Shown: positions 1 to 6,282 of the stretch, piece by piece
Layout of the letters: each line of letters begins with the position of its first letter
How positions within the stretch are numbered: position 1 is the first letter of the stretch
NCBI GenBank assembly: GCA_022866645.1
Contig: JALHUQ010000444.1
Coordinates: 1-8,625, forward strand
Length of the DNA stretch: 8,625 nucleotides
Direction of reading: 5' to 3'
Source of the DNA: Woeseiaceae bacterium
Lineage (GTDB): Bacteria > Pseudomonadota > Gammaproteobacteria > Steroidobacterales > Woeseiaceae
The notes under the pieces: model-generated
The model's input: only the letters and a program-made list of their open reading frames with translations
Told to the model about the DNA's origin: nothing
The model's database searches: none
Made by a program: the position numbers and the translations under genes

Positions 1-626
1 AGCACCTGGTGACCGAGCCACCAGTTACTTGTGTCCACAATCATGTATCGAATGGCCCAGGTCTTTTCATCGACGAGCAGGCCCTGTACGTGGCCGATAT
101 CACCATCCGTTGCCTGGATGCGATAGCCCATTGCCGCCTTAGAACTGCGCAGATGGAGGTCGTCATCCTGATGCTGCGCTGCTTCAGCTTGTGCATAAGC
201 CTCCGCCGCTTCCGGACCTTCGACATAGGGCGTCGAAACCAGGCCGCTGGAGCCCGTCAACATCATGCCCGGGTATGCACCGCCGCCCCAGAGCCCGGCA
301 CCGCCCCAATAGGAGGGATAGCCGTAGTACCCGAGATACAGCATCTCCTGCTGGCGCGAGACGGGTTTGTCGGTGTCGATGTCGGGGCTGTTCTTCACCT
401 GGTCTTTTGTGATCGAGACGGGCAATACCTTCTCCGTCCAGTTCGGCTGGCCGATGGCGATAGGTGAGATCAGTACTATTCGACTCAAAAGCCAGCTGCC
501 GGCGTCGACAACGAGATAGCGAACGACCCACGCTTCGTCATCGAAATAGACATCTTTCACCTGACCAATGTTGCCGTCGCTGGCGCGGATGACATAGTCC
601 TCCAGATCGTTGATGGTGCGTAGCAT
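1..626 (-). CDS. Tandem PRC-barrel domain protein (C-terminus cut by window edge)
   Basis: Reading from ATG at 626 the frame stays open to the left edge, giving 208 residues without a stop. The start is supported by AAGGAGA about 8 bases upstream. Two PRC-barrel-like units are visible: one at about residues 1-75 (DGNIGQVKDVYFDD, then VVRYLVVDAGSWL) and one from about residue 157 (DGDIGHVQGLLVDEKTW, then AIRYMIVDTSNWW). They align with each other, so the gene arose by domain duplication. The linker (about 95-125) is rich in Gly, Tyr and Trp, and residues 139-155 are Ala/Gln/Asp-rich. PRC-barrels are small beta-barrels found in RimM, photosynthetic reaction centre H subunits and many stress or envelope-associated bacterial proteins; two-domain versions like this have no settled biochemical role. 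No signal peptide is seen, so a cytoplasmic location is inferred. It is divergent from the GTPase operon, with a 219-base shared upstream region. Confidence 0.85.
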   Translation of the reverse strand, partial: MLRTINDLEDYVIRASDGNIGQVKDVYFDDEAWVVRYLVVDAGSWLLSRIVLISPIAIGQPNWTEKVLPVSITKDQVKNSPDIDTDKPVSRQQEMLYLGYYGYPSYWGGAGLWGGGAYPGMMLTGSSGLVSTPYVEGPEAAEAYAQAEAAQHQDDDLHLRSSKAAMGYRIQATDGDIGHVQGLLVDEKTWAIRYMIVDTSNWWLGHQV

Positions 627-814
627 AGGTTCTTTCTCCTTCGCATTTCAGATTTCCAAACGGGGTTCGGAATAGGGGTGTTGATACGCCAAACCGGCAG
701 CCCCGTCTGTGCGCTTGCGGACACTAGTGCTGTTGATTTGCATCTTCTATCTTTCGGCAAGGTACTTGCTCGCGGTCAGTCGAGATACGCCCGATGCAAG
801 AAATCTAACTGGTC

Positions 815-820
815 TATAAT
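815..820 (+). promoter_or_regulatory. Candidate -10 element of the GTPase operon
   Basis: A perfect TATAAT lies 25 bases before the ATG of the first GTPase gene. No convincing -35 is present at 16-18 bases upstream and the TG of an extended -10 is absent. The implied 5' leader is about 20 bases, with no clear Shine-Dalgarno before the ATG at 846. The assignment rests on the hexamer and its position only. Confidence 0.4.
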
Positions 821-845
821 TTGGGCATCGAAATGGCCCCATTAA

Positions 846-1988
846 ATGAAAAAGTTCGCCAATAGGATTTACGACTATGTCATCAATCCGCCCTCCGATG
901 ACGAACTGAAGAAGGCCTGGCAACAATGCGATCTGCAGTTGCCGGTGATCTGGATGCTGGGTAAAACCGGGGCCGGCAAGTCGTCAATCGTGCAGCAGTT
1001 GACCGGGCATTCCAGGGCGAAGATCGGCAACGGCTTCATGCCCTGTACCCGCGATTCCAGCTATTTTGATTATCCGCAGGAACGCCCCATTCTGCGTTTT
1101 CTGGATACCCGGGGCCTGGGGGATGTCGATTACGAGGTCGACGCAGATCTCGACGTGCTTAGCCACAGCAGCCACGCCCTGCTGGTTGTTTGCCGGATCC
1201 GGGACGGTGAGCAGAGCGCCGTGCTGGGCGCGCTCAAAAAAATCCGCAAGTCGGCCAGGCACATCGGCCGTTCGGCGATCATTGCGGTACACACCGGCGC
1301 TGATGAACTGGAGAATGAGCACGACCGGCGCCGGGCTGTTCAGGCGCGGCAGGATGAGATAGAGGCAGTCTGGGGCAAACCCGTAGATTCTTGCATCACC
1401 GCTTTCGTTGAGCGAAGCGACGGCAGCCTCAACGATCTGGGAGCCGATCGACTGCGTGAGTTGATCGGAAAAAAGCTGCCCGAGTTGAGTCTCTGGTTGC
1501 TCAGGAGCGCCCATCACGATGCGGAACAAAACAATTTTGATCAGCTCAAGACGGACGTGCTGTGGTATGCGGGCACTGCCGCGGCCAGTGACGCCATTCC
1601 GGTAATGGGGCTGGTGAGTGTGCCGGCCATTCAGGGAAAAATGCTGCACAGCTTGTCCCGGAAGTACGGCATACGCTGGACCAAACGCAACTTCTCCGAA
1701 TTCAGCGCTGCATTGGGCACCAGCTTCGCGTTGCGCTATGTCACCAGCCTGGCCGCGCGGCAGCTTGCCAAACTCGTGCCGGGCTTTGGTCAACTGGCAG
1801 GAGGTGCGTTTGCCGTTACCGTTAGCTATGCCAGCACCTACGCCCTGGGGCGCGCCGCCTGCAGTTACCTTTATCACAAAAAAACGGCGACGGTGATTGG
1901 CGATGGCGCTTTGCAATCGGTCTATCAGGACGCCATGAAGCAGGGCCGGCAGGCAGGTAAGGAAGCCACCAGGGTGGCGCACAAGTGA
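846..1988 (+). CDS. GTPase with C-terminal DUF697-like region (first of a pair)
   Basis: This 380-residue protein is a TRAFAC-class (Era/MMR_HSR1-like) GTPase. The P-loop is GKTGAGKS at 39-46, Thr68 in PCTRDSS is the likely switch I Thr, and DTRG at 87-90 is the G3 motif. The G4 position holds HTGAD (149-153) rather than NKxD, so guanine specificity may be altered. Residues about 247-345 (DAIPVMGLVSVPAIQGKM, then RQLAKLVPGFGQLAGG and YALGRAA) match the DUF697 pattern, a helical, membrane-associated module found behind GTPase domains in bacteria. The ATG at 846 has no strong ribosome binding site but gives the full pre-P-loop segment. The stop overlaps the GTG start of the next GTPase by four bases, which suggests translational coupling and a shared complex. 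Related proteins are mostly annotated only as GTPases or 50S ribosome-binding GTPases; the cellular role is unknown. A 332-codon antisense frame inside the gene is a codon-bias shadow. Confidence 0.88.
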   Translation: MKKFANRIYDYVINPPSDDELKKAWQQCDLQLPVIWMLGKTGAGKSSIVQQLTGHSRAKIGNGFMPCTRDSSYFDYPQERPILRFLDTRGLGDVDYEVDADLDVLSHSSHALLVVCRIRDGEQSAVLGALKKIRKSARHIGRSAIIAVHTGADELENEHDRRRAVQARQDEIEAVWGKPVDSCITAFVERSDGSLNDLGADRLRELIGKKLPELSLWLLRSAHHDAEQNNFDQLKTDVLWYAGTAAASDAIPVMGLVSVPAIQGKMLHSLSRKYGIRWTKRNFSEFSAALGTSFALRYVTSLAARQLAKLVPGFGQLAGGAFAVTVSYASTYALGRAACSYLYHKKTATVIGDGALQSVYQDAMKQGRQAGKEATRVAHK

Positions 1989-3517
1989 GGGATCTGCTGC
2001 GCAAACTGCTGCGGGAGCGCTCCACTGAATTCTACCTGGCCGGGATATTGCTGTGGCTTTTGCCCGGATTGCTTTTGCTGCTGCTGGGATTTGTTTATCT
2101 GTGGCAATCCGGCTGGTTCTGGTGGTTCAGCGGCGCATTGCTGCTGCTGGCCATGCTGTCCTGGGGCATTCGCCGTCTCCTGGCCAGGCCCGTGCAACAG
2201 TCCGATGCACCGCCACAGCATCTGGACCCGCGGCCGGAGTGGTCAGACCACGACAAGCAAGTATGGCGCCAGTGTGTTGCCCATATCGAGGAGGCAGAGC
2301 TGGCCGCCACTCCCTGGGACGATATCCCTCGCGCTATGCTGGACCAGCTCACCTATGTAGCGCGCGTCTATCACGGCACCGACAAAGATGCCGGCTTTGC
2401 TTTCAGCCTGCCTGAACTGCTGCTGATGCTGGAGACCTGGAGCAGGGAATACCGGGCGCAGGTCGTCACGTACATGCCACTGGCGCACGGCATGAAGGTC
2501 TCAACGCTGAGGACCCTGACCCGCCATACCGATACGGCATTGAGGATATACAGATATGTGTCTCCGTTCATCAGCGCGCTGCGTATCGGCATAAATCCGC
2601 TGACCGGGCTGGCTCGCGAATTCAGTTCACAACTGGCATCGAAGTACATGGGTGATCTCGGCCAGCACATGCAAAAAAACATCAGGGTCGTCTTGTTTGA
2701 GCAGGTGACACAAGTGGGCATCGACCTGTACAGCGGCCGATTGAAGTTCTCGGAGGAGGAAATGCTGGCCTACCGGAAAGCCCAGGACAGGCCGGAAGTG
2801 TTGGAGCTAAAGCCGCTGTCAGTCATGTTTGTGGGGCAACTCAATGCTGGAAAGTCATCTTTGATCAATGCGCTGAAGCAGCAGTGCGTGGCAGAGACCG
2901 ATCCGCTGCCCGCGACTTCCGGGTTTCACTACCATCCCATGCGGCTGGCCAATGACCTCGAGATCTACCTGATCGACACACCCGGGCTCGATGGCAAGGA
3001 AAGCACTGCGAAAGCCCTGCTGCAAGAAGCCGTCAAAGTCGATCTGCTGCTCTGGGTATGCCAGGCGAACCAGCCGGCAAAGGCTCTGGACAGGCAATTT
3101 TTCGAGCAATGGTGCGGCTATTTCGAGAAGCATCTCGCCAGAAAGAAACCACCGCTGCTGCTGGTGACCACCCACAACGACAGGTTAGCGCCCGCGGATA
3201 GTTGGCATCCGCCTTACGACCTGGCCGATTCAAGCAGCAGGAAGGTTGAGTCGATGATGGCAGCCCTGCGTTATACCCACCAGTCAATCGGATTACCCAA
3301 AGAAAGCCTGGCTGTGCCCGTCTCACTGCTGCCCGGCAAGGGATCCTATAATCTGGATGTGTTGCTGGAGCTGCTGATCTCTGCCAGCGATGAGGCTCGT
3401 GCGACTCAGCTCAACCGACATCGGCTGGATGCTGGTGCCGGTACGCCAAGGGTGTTAAAGGCGTTGCAGCAGACTGCGGGACTGGTCAGGGTTGGCGTGA
3501 AGCTCTCCCGGAAGTAA
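1985..3517 (+). CDS. Membrane-anchored GTPase (second of a pair)
   Basis: This is a 510-residue protein starting at GTG 1985 inside the last codons of the upstream GTPase. Two hydrophobic segments, at about 18-38 and 43-60, form an N-terminal membrane hairpin that should leave the rest in the cytoplasm. A helical region follows (about 85-260), with a conserved-looking stretch ending in GIDLYSGRLKFSEEE. The GTPase domain occupies the second half: P-loop GQLNAGKSS at 284-292, likely switch I Thr311, DTPG at 331-334, and THND at 396-399 in the place of NKxD. Its order (membrane, helices, GTPase) is the reverse of its partner (GTPase, helices). No good Shine-Dalgarno sits at the usual distance before the GTG, so expression probably depends on coupling to the upstream gene. 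Paired membrane GTPases are known elsewhere (YcjX/YcjF-like and dynamin-like pairs), but orthology to any of these is not shown. Function is unknown; a heteromeric complex at the inner membrane is inferred. Confidence 0.87.
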   Translation: MRDLLRKLLRERSTEFYLAGILLWLLPGLLLLLLGFVYLWQSGWFWWFSGALLLLAMLSWGIRRLLARPVQQSDAPPQHLDPRPEWSDHDKQVWRQCVAHIEEAELAATPWDDIPRAMLDQLTYVARVYHGTDKDAGFAFSLPELLLMLETWSREYRAQVVTYMPLAHGMKVSTLRTLTRHTDTALRIYRYVSPFISALRIGINPLTGLAREFSSQLASKYMGDLGQHMQKNIRVVLFEQVTQVGIDLYSGRLKFSEEEMLAYRKAQDRPEVLELKPLSVMFVGQLNAGKSSLINALKQQCVAETDPLPATSGFHYHPMRLANDLEIYLIDTPGLDGKESTAKALLQEAVKVDLLLWVCQANQPAKALDRQFFEQWCGYFEKHLARKKPPLLLVTTHNDRLAPADSWHPPYDLADSSSRKVESMMAALRYTHQSIGLPKESLAVPVSLLPGKGSYNLDVLLELLISASDEARATQLNRHRLDAGAGTPRVLKALQQTAGLVRVGVKLSRK

Positions 3518-3518
3518 G

Positions 3519-3539
3519 TCAGCGCGCTGAAGCGTTTTT
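3519..3539 (+). terminator. Possible intrinsic terminator of the GTPase operon
   Basis: One base after the stop codon lies a perfect 12-base palindrome, TCAGCGCGCTGA (3519-3530), followed by AGCG and five Ts (3535-3539). The stem is short (4 bp with a 4-base loop, or an alternative CGC/GCG pairing nearer the T run), so termination strength is uncertain. Its position directly after the last gene of the operon supports the call. Confidence 0.42.
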
Positions 3540-3607
3540 CTCTATTCAAACTTTTTCATGTGACGCACGGCTACCCGACCGAAGCGAGGCCGCCCGAATG
3601 GTGTGAA

Positions 3608-3638
3608 TCGGCTAAAGCCGGTTCGAATCAATCGAACC
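3608..3638. repeat. Adjacent inverted repeats
   Basis: Two back-to-back inverted repeats are present. CGGCT/AGCCG (3609-3620) has a 2-base centre, so in practice it folds as a 4-bp stem. GGTTCGA/TCGAACC (3620-3626 and 3632-3638) is a perfect 7-bp stem with a 5-base loop. No T run follows on the plus strand, so this is not a standard plus-strand terminator. It lies in the spacer between convergent genes and could be a bidirectional transcript end, a protein-binding site or a REP-like element. Confidence 0.45.
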
Positions 3639-3726
3639 ACCGACACGCAGATTTTCAGAAGCTGAATTCAACAACTTAGCAATACTTTAATCACTCAACG
3701 TAACGTATTACGGCGATTTCGTAACA

Positions 3727-3765
3727 CGGCAGGTAATCCTGGTTTAGGCACCAAAGTGGGCACAG
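3727..3765 (+). repeat. 39-base direct repeat, left copy
   Basis: This stretch matches 5614-5652 at 34 of 39 positions by hand alignment. The last 25 bases match at 24 of 25, including the identical core GGCACCAAAGTGGGCACAG. Similarity continues weakly to the right (TTAT then a CGG-like end) with a 2-base offset. Inside the repeat, GGGCAC or GGCAC recurs about 12 bases apart, close to one helical turn, as in arm-type binding sites of tyrosine recombinases. The copy lies 57 bases beyond the stop codon of the amidohydrolase. Confidence 0.8.
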
Positions 3766-3821
3766 AGTTATCTGGATATTCAAATCGGCCCCCTTCCAAT
3801 GCCTGCAGGGGTGTAATTAAC

Positions 3822-5534
3822 CTACTGCTTGTTGCCCGTCCACCCCGGGCCACGAACAGCCCTCCCAGGCATAGCGCCGGTATGCTCACCGTCTTTCAAT
3901 ACCTGTTCGCCGTTGACGAAAACGTGAATCATGCCGGTGGCGTACTGGTGCGGTTCCACGAATGTTGCGTGGTCCTGAATCGTGTCCGGATTGAAGACGA
4001 CCACGTCAGCGTAATAGCCTTCTTTTAGCTCGCCGCGTCGATCAATTTTCATTGTCTGGGCCGGTAAGGCTGCCAACTTGCGAATAGCCTCTTGAAGTGT
4101 GAGGACTTCTTCCTCGCGAACGAATTTGGCCAGCACGCGGGCGAAGCTGCCGTAGGCCCGCGGGTGCGGATTGCTCTGCAGAAATACGCCCTCGGGCGCC
4201 AGCGAAGCCTCGTCCGAATTGAAGCTGACCCAGGGCAGGCTAACGGCGCGTCTTACGATATCTTCTGACTGCGTAAAGTAGACGGTGCTAATCCTGCTGC
4301 CATCTTCAACAATCAGGTCGAGTATCGTCTCTTCGGGGCTGGTGCCGCGCATGGCTGCAACTTCGGCGACGGTCTTGCCCGTCAGTGGCTTTAGCGCGTC
4401 GTTCTTGAAGCCCACCAACAGGATGTTATCGGGCGTGCCTGGCATCAGGAACATGTTCTCCCACTCGTCGGACGGCGTATTCATTTCACGGATAATCTGC
4501 TCGCGCAGTATCGGGTCGCTCATGCGCTCCAGCGAGGCCTCGAAACCGCCTTCCTGGACCCATGGCGGCACCGTGACGTTCAACCCGGTCCCGCCGGCCG
4601 GGTAGGTGTAGACGTCGGCGGTGATCTGCAAGCCTTCGGCGCGGGCATCCTCGACCATTTCAATGGCCTTATCGAACAGATGCCAGTTCGGTTGGCCCGA
4701 GGATTTCAGGTGGTAAATTTCGGCGCGGATGTTGGCTACTCTTGCGATCGTCAGCAATTCATCAATAGCCTCAATCATGTGTGCGCCTTCGTCGCGCATG
4801 TGCGAGATGTACATGCCATCGTATTCAGCCGCGACTTTGGACAGCTCGATCAGTTCATCGGTGTCAGCAAACAGACCGGGCGGGTACATCAGCGACGACG
4901 CGACACCGAGGGCACCTTCTTGCATCGCCTGTCGAACAAGCGCACGCATCTGGTCGAGTTCTTCGGCGGTCGGCGGACGATCTTCATAGCCGATAACATA
5001 CTCGCGCGGTGTCGCCGCACCGATAAACGAGGCCACATTCGGCGAGATGCCACGGAGTTCAAGAAACTCAAGGTACTCGGCCAGTGTTGTCCACTCGACG
5101 TCGTAGCGAATGTCAGTCTGTAGACTGACCATCTGCTCTTTCATCGCATCATTGAGGGGACCCATCGAATTTCCCTCACCCATGATCTCGAGTGTCACGC
5201 CCTGGCGTATGTCGCTTTGCGACCGGCCATCTTCAATCAGCGACTCATTTGCCCAGGACATCATGTTCACAAATCCCGGTGCCACTGCGAGGCCCGCGAC
5301 ATCGATCTCGACGCCTGCCGTGGCTTTGCCGATGTTCCCAAGTGCAACGATTGTGTCGTCATCAATGGCAACATCGCCAACGTAGGGCGCCGTGCCACTG
5401 CCGTCGTACACCGTGCCACCGCGCAGGATAAGGTCGTAAGACGGCGGAGGCGTGCACGCTGTCAGGCCGACTGTGGCGATAAAGGCGATAAAGGCGATGA
5501 CGGCCAGACGGTGTTCGATTCGCGGTGCGCTCAT
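3822..5534 (-). CDS. Lipoprotein amidohydrolase, N-acyl-D-amino-acid deacylase (D-aminoacylase) type
   Basis: The 570-residue product begins with a lipoprotein signal peptide: basic start, hydrophobic stretch 10-23, lipobox LTAC with Cys27. Thr follows the cysteine, so Lol sorting to the outer membrane is expected. The small N-terminal beta-sandwich of the amidohydrolase superfamily is clear (YDLILRGGTVYDGSG, 33-47) and the C-terminal part returns to it (GYYADVVVFNPDTI, then NGEQVLKDGEHTG and PGRAVRGPG). D-aminoacylase family features include SHMRDEG with His245, YHLKSSG with His275, and FNSDEAS with Asp441, corresponding to two histidines and the aspartate of the family's metal and catalytic site. 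The usual PGFIDVHTH metal site reads PGFVNMMSW (86-94), so both HxH histidines are missing, and the cysteine-bearing GNCG loop is GEGN (119-122). Hydrolysis of N-acyl-D-amino acids or related amides is possible but the exact substrate is unknown. The ATG at 5534 is preceded by a weak GGGA. The gene stands alone between direct repeats. Confidence 0.85.
   Translation of the reverse strand: MSAPRIEHRLAVIAFIAFIATVGLTACTPPPSYDLILRGGTVYDGSGTAPYVGDVAIDDDTIVALGNIGKATAGVEIDVAGLAVAPGFVNMMSWANESLIEDGRSQSDIRQGVTLEIMGEGNSMGPLNDAMKEQMVSLQTDIRYDVEWTTLAEYLEFLELRGISPNVASFIGAATPREYVIGYEDRPPTAEELDQMRALVRQAMQEGALGVASSLMYPPGLFADTDELIELSKVAAEYDGMYISHMRDEGAHMIEAIDELLTIARVANIRAEIYHLKSSGQPNWHLFDKAIEMVEDARAEGLQITADVYTYPAGGTGLNVTVPPWVQEGGFEASLERMSDPILREQIIREMNTPSDEWENMFLMPGTPDNILLVGFKNDALKPLTGKTVAEVAAMRGTSPEETILDLIVEDGSRISTVYFTQSEDIVRRAVSLPWVSFNSDEASLAPEGVFLQSNPHPRAYGSFARVLAKFVREEEVLTLQEAIRKLAALPAQTMKIDRRGELKEGYYADVVVFNPDTIQDHATFVEPHQYATGMIHVFVNGEQVLKDGEHTGAMPGRAVRGPGWTGNKQ
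5475..5500 (-). repeat. 9-base tandem repeat inside the signal peptide
   Basis: GGCGATAAA occurs twice in tandem (5475-5483 and 5484-5492), followed by a partial third copy GGCGATGA. On the coding strand it encodes the Phe-Ile-Ala repetition of the signal peptide core. The unit is three codons long, so slippage would lengthen or shorten the hydrophobic core without a frameshift. Confidence 0.7.
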
Positions 5535-5575
5535 GAAGATTCCCGGGTGCGTGCAGAAAGTATTTGTTGGGGCCT

Positions 5576-5581
5576 AGTATA
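5576..5581 (-). promoter_or_regulatory. Candidate -10 element of the amidohydrolase gene
   Basis: On the minus strand TATACT lies about 40 bases before the ATG at 5534. The sequence at the -35 distance is a poor match (ACGATA-like). It lies between the start codon and the right copy of the direct repeat, so gene and promoter would both be inside the repeat pair. Confidence 0.3.
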
Positions 5582-5613
5582 GAACGACAAAAGATTTTTA
5601 TCGTGGCGAGTGA

Positions 5614-5652
5614 CGGTAGTTGATGCTGGTTTGGGCACCAAAGTGGGCACAG
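5614..5652 (+). repeat. 39-base direct repeat, right copy
   Basis: This is the partner of 3727-3765 in the same orientation, 34 of 39 identical. It lies 79 bases upstream of the amidohydrolase start and 89 bases before the next gene on the plus strand. The two copies bound a segment of about 1.9 kb that contains only the amidohydrolase gene and its presumed promoter. No recombinase or transposase gene is inside. Confidence 0.8.
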
Positions 5653-5693
5653 TTATATCGGCAAGCCCTTAAACAGCCCGTGCTGCGTTCTCC

Positions 5694-5702
5694 TGCTACA
5701 CT
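5694..5702 (+). promoter_or_regulatory. Candidate extended -10 of the LEA14-like lipoprotein gene
   Basis: TGCTACACT matches an extended -10 (TGn followed by TAnanT) about 40 bases before the ATG at 5742. No -35 hexamer is visible, which is acceptable for extended -10 promoters. Confidence 0.33.
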
Positions 5703-5741
5703 GCTGCTCCGCCATCCCTCGTTAAAAGGCCAGGCCACCTG

Positions 5742-6263
5742 ATGATAAATGCTCGCTGCGCCACCAACACCCAAGCTGCACGTCGATGGCTTCGCAACGG
5801 ATCAATCGCAGCTTTGTTAGTTACACTCGCGGTGCTGTTACAAGCCTGTGCCGGTCTTCGCCCGGGTTACGAAACACCTACCGTGAACATCAACTCGTTT
5901 CGTATGCTGCCGTCCGAGGGTGTGCTGCCGACGTTCGAGATTGGCCTGCACGTGACTAATCCGAACTCCGAAGCATTGAAGTTGCGTGGTGTTTCTTACA
6001 CGATCAGTCTCGAAGGCCACGAAATCATCAAGGGTGTTGGCAACGATCTGCCCACCATCGACGCTTACGGTGAGGGACAGTTCAAGCTGACCGCAGCGGC
6101 CAGTCTGTTTGCCGGAATTCAGCTCATCACTAAGCTGATGAACGGCGCCAACGACAACCTCAAGTACGAATTCGCGGCGAAACTCGACATCGGCTCGCTG
6201 CGGCCGGCGATACGCGTCAGCGACACGGGCCTCATTGATTTGCGCGGTGGGTCCGGCGACTAG
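5742..6263 (+). CDS. LEA14/WHy-domain lipoprotein (LEA type 2 family)
   Basis: This is a 173-residue protein with an n-region containing Arg, a hydrophobic core at about 21-33 and the lipobox LQAC with Cys36; Ala follows, so outer-membrane sorting is expected. The mature part shows the LEA type 2 pattern: FEIGLHVTNPNSEALKLRGV (66-85), then YTISLEGHEIIKGVG. This is the core of the WHy/LEA14 immunoglobulin-like beta-sandwich. Bacterial lipoproteins of this size and type are common in proteobacteria; a protective or envelope role is often suggested but no reaction is known. The ATG at 5742 is preceded by a weak AGG about 10 bases upstream; the ATG at 5749 is out of frame. It is transcribed away from the amidohydrolase gene. 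The coding sequence ends directly before a broken gene piece. Confidence 0.83.
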   Translation: MINARCATNTQAARRWLRNGSIAALLVTLAVLLQACAGLRPGYETPTVNINSFRMLPSEGVLPTFEIGLHVTNPNSEALKLRGVSYTISLEGHEIIKGVGNDLPTIDAYGEGQFKLTAAASLFAGIQLITKLMNGANDNLKYEFAAKLDIGSLRPAIRVSDTGLIDLRGGSGD

Positions 6264-6282
6264 GCGAGGCATTTCACCGCGC

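Larger units (their letters stand above)
3518..3821. other. Gene-free spacer between convergent genes
   Basis: The 304 bases between the plus-strand GTPase operon and the minus-strand amidohydrolase contain no credible gene. From the left they hold the possible operon terminator, an inverted-repeat cluster (3608-3638), an AT-rich stretch (about 42% G+C over 3641-3730 by hand count) with CGTAA-type inverted repeats at 3699-3712, and the left copy of a 39-base direct repeat (3727-3765). The small open frames here cross the repeat and have no ribosome binding site or recognisable product. Confidence 0.6.

Noticed and set aside
9..467. 152-codon plus-strand frame at the left edge
   Set aside because: It overlaps the minus-strand PRC-barrel gene, which has two visible domains and a strong ribosome binding site.
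557..760. 67-codon minus-strand frame overlapping the PRC-barrel start
   Set aside because: Its end lies inside the PRC-barrel coding region in another frame, and its product shows no domain-like pattern.
984..1982. 332-codon open frame antisense to the first GTPase gene
   Set aside because: The sense strand carries clear GTPase motifs; the antisense product has no recognisable domain and fits a codon-bias shadow.
3612..3638. GGTTCGAATC resembles a tRNA T-loop, suggesting a tRNA gene or tRNA-targeted attachment site
   Set aside because: The bases on either side cannot form the 5-bp T stem, no anticodon arm or acceptor stem is found upstream, and the match is better explained by the GGTTCGA/TCGAACC inverted repeat.
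3695..3889. 64-codon minus-strand frame across the left direct repeat
   Set aside because: It starts inside the amidohydrolase 3' end, has no ribosome binding site, and encodes nothing recognisable.
3756..4028. 90-codon plus-strand frame starting in the left direct repeat
   Set aside because: Most of it is antisense to the amidohydrolase coding region; no domain is seen.
5217..5582. 121-codon plus-strand frame opposite the amidohydrolase N-terminus
   Set aside because: It is antisense to a well-supported signal peptide and beta-sandwich, and its product is low-complexity basic.
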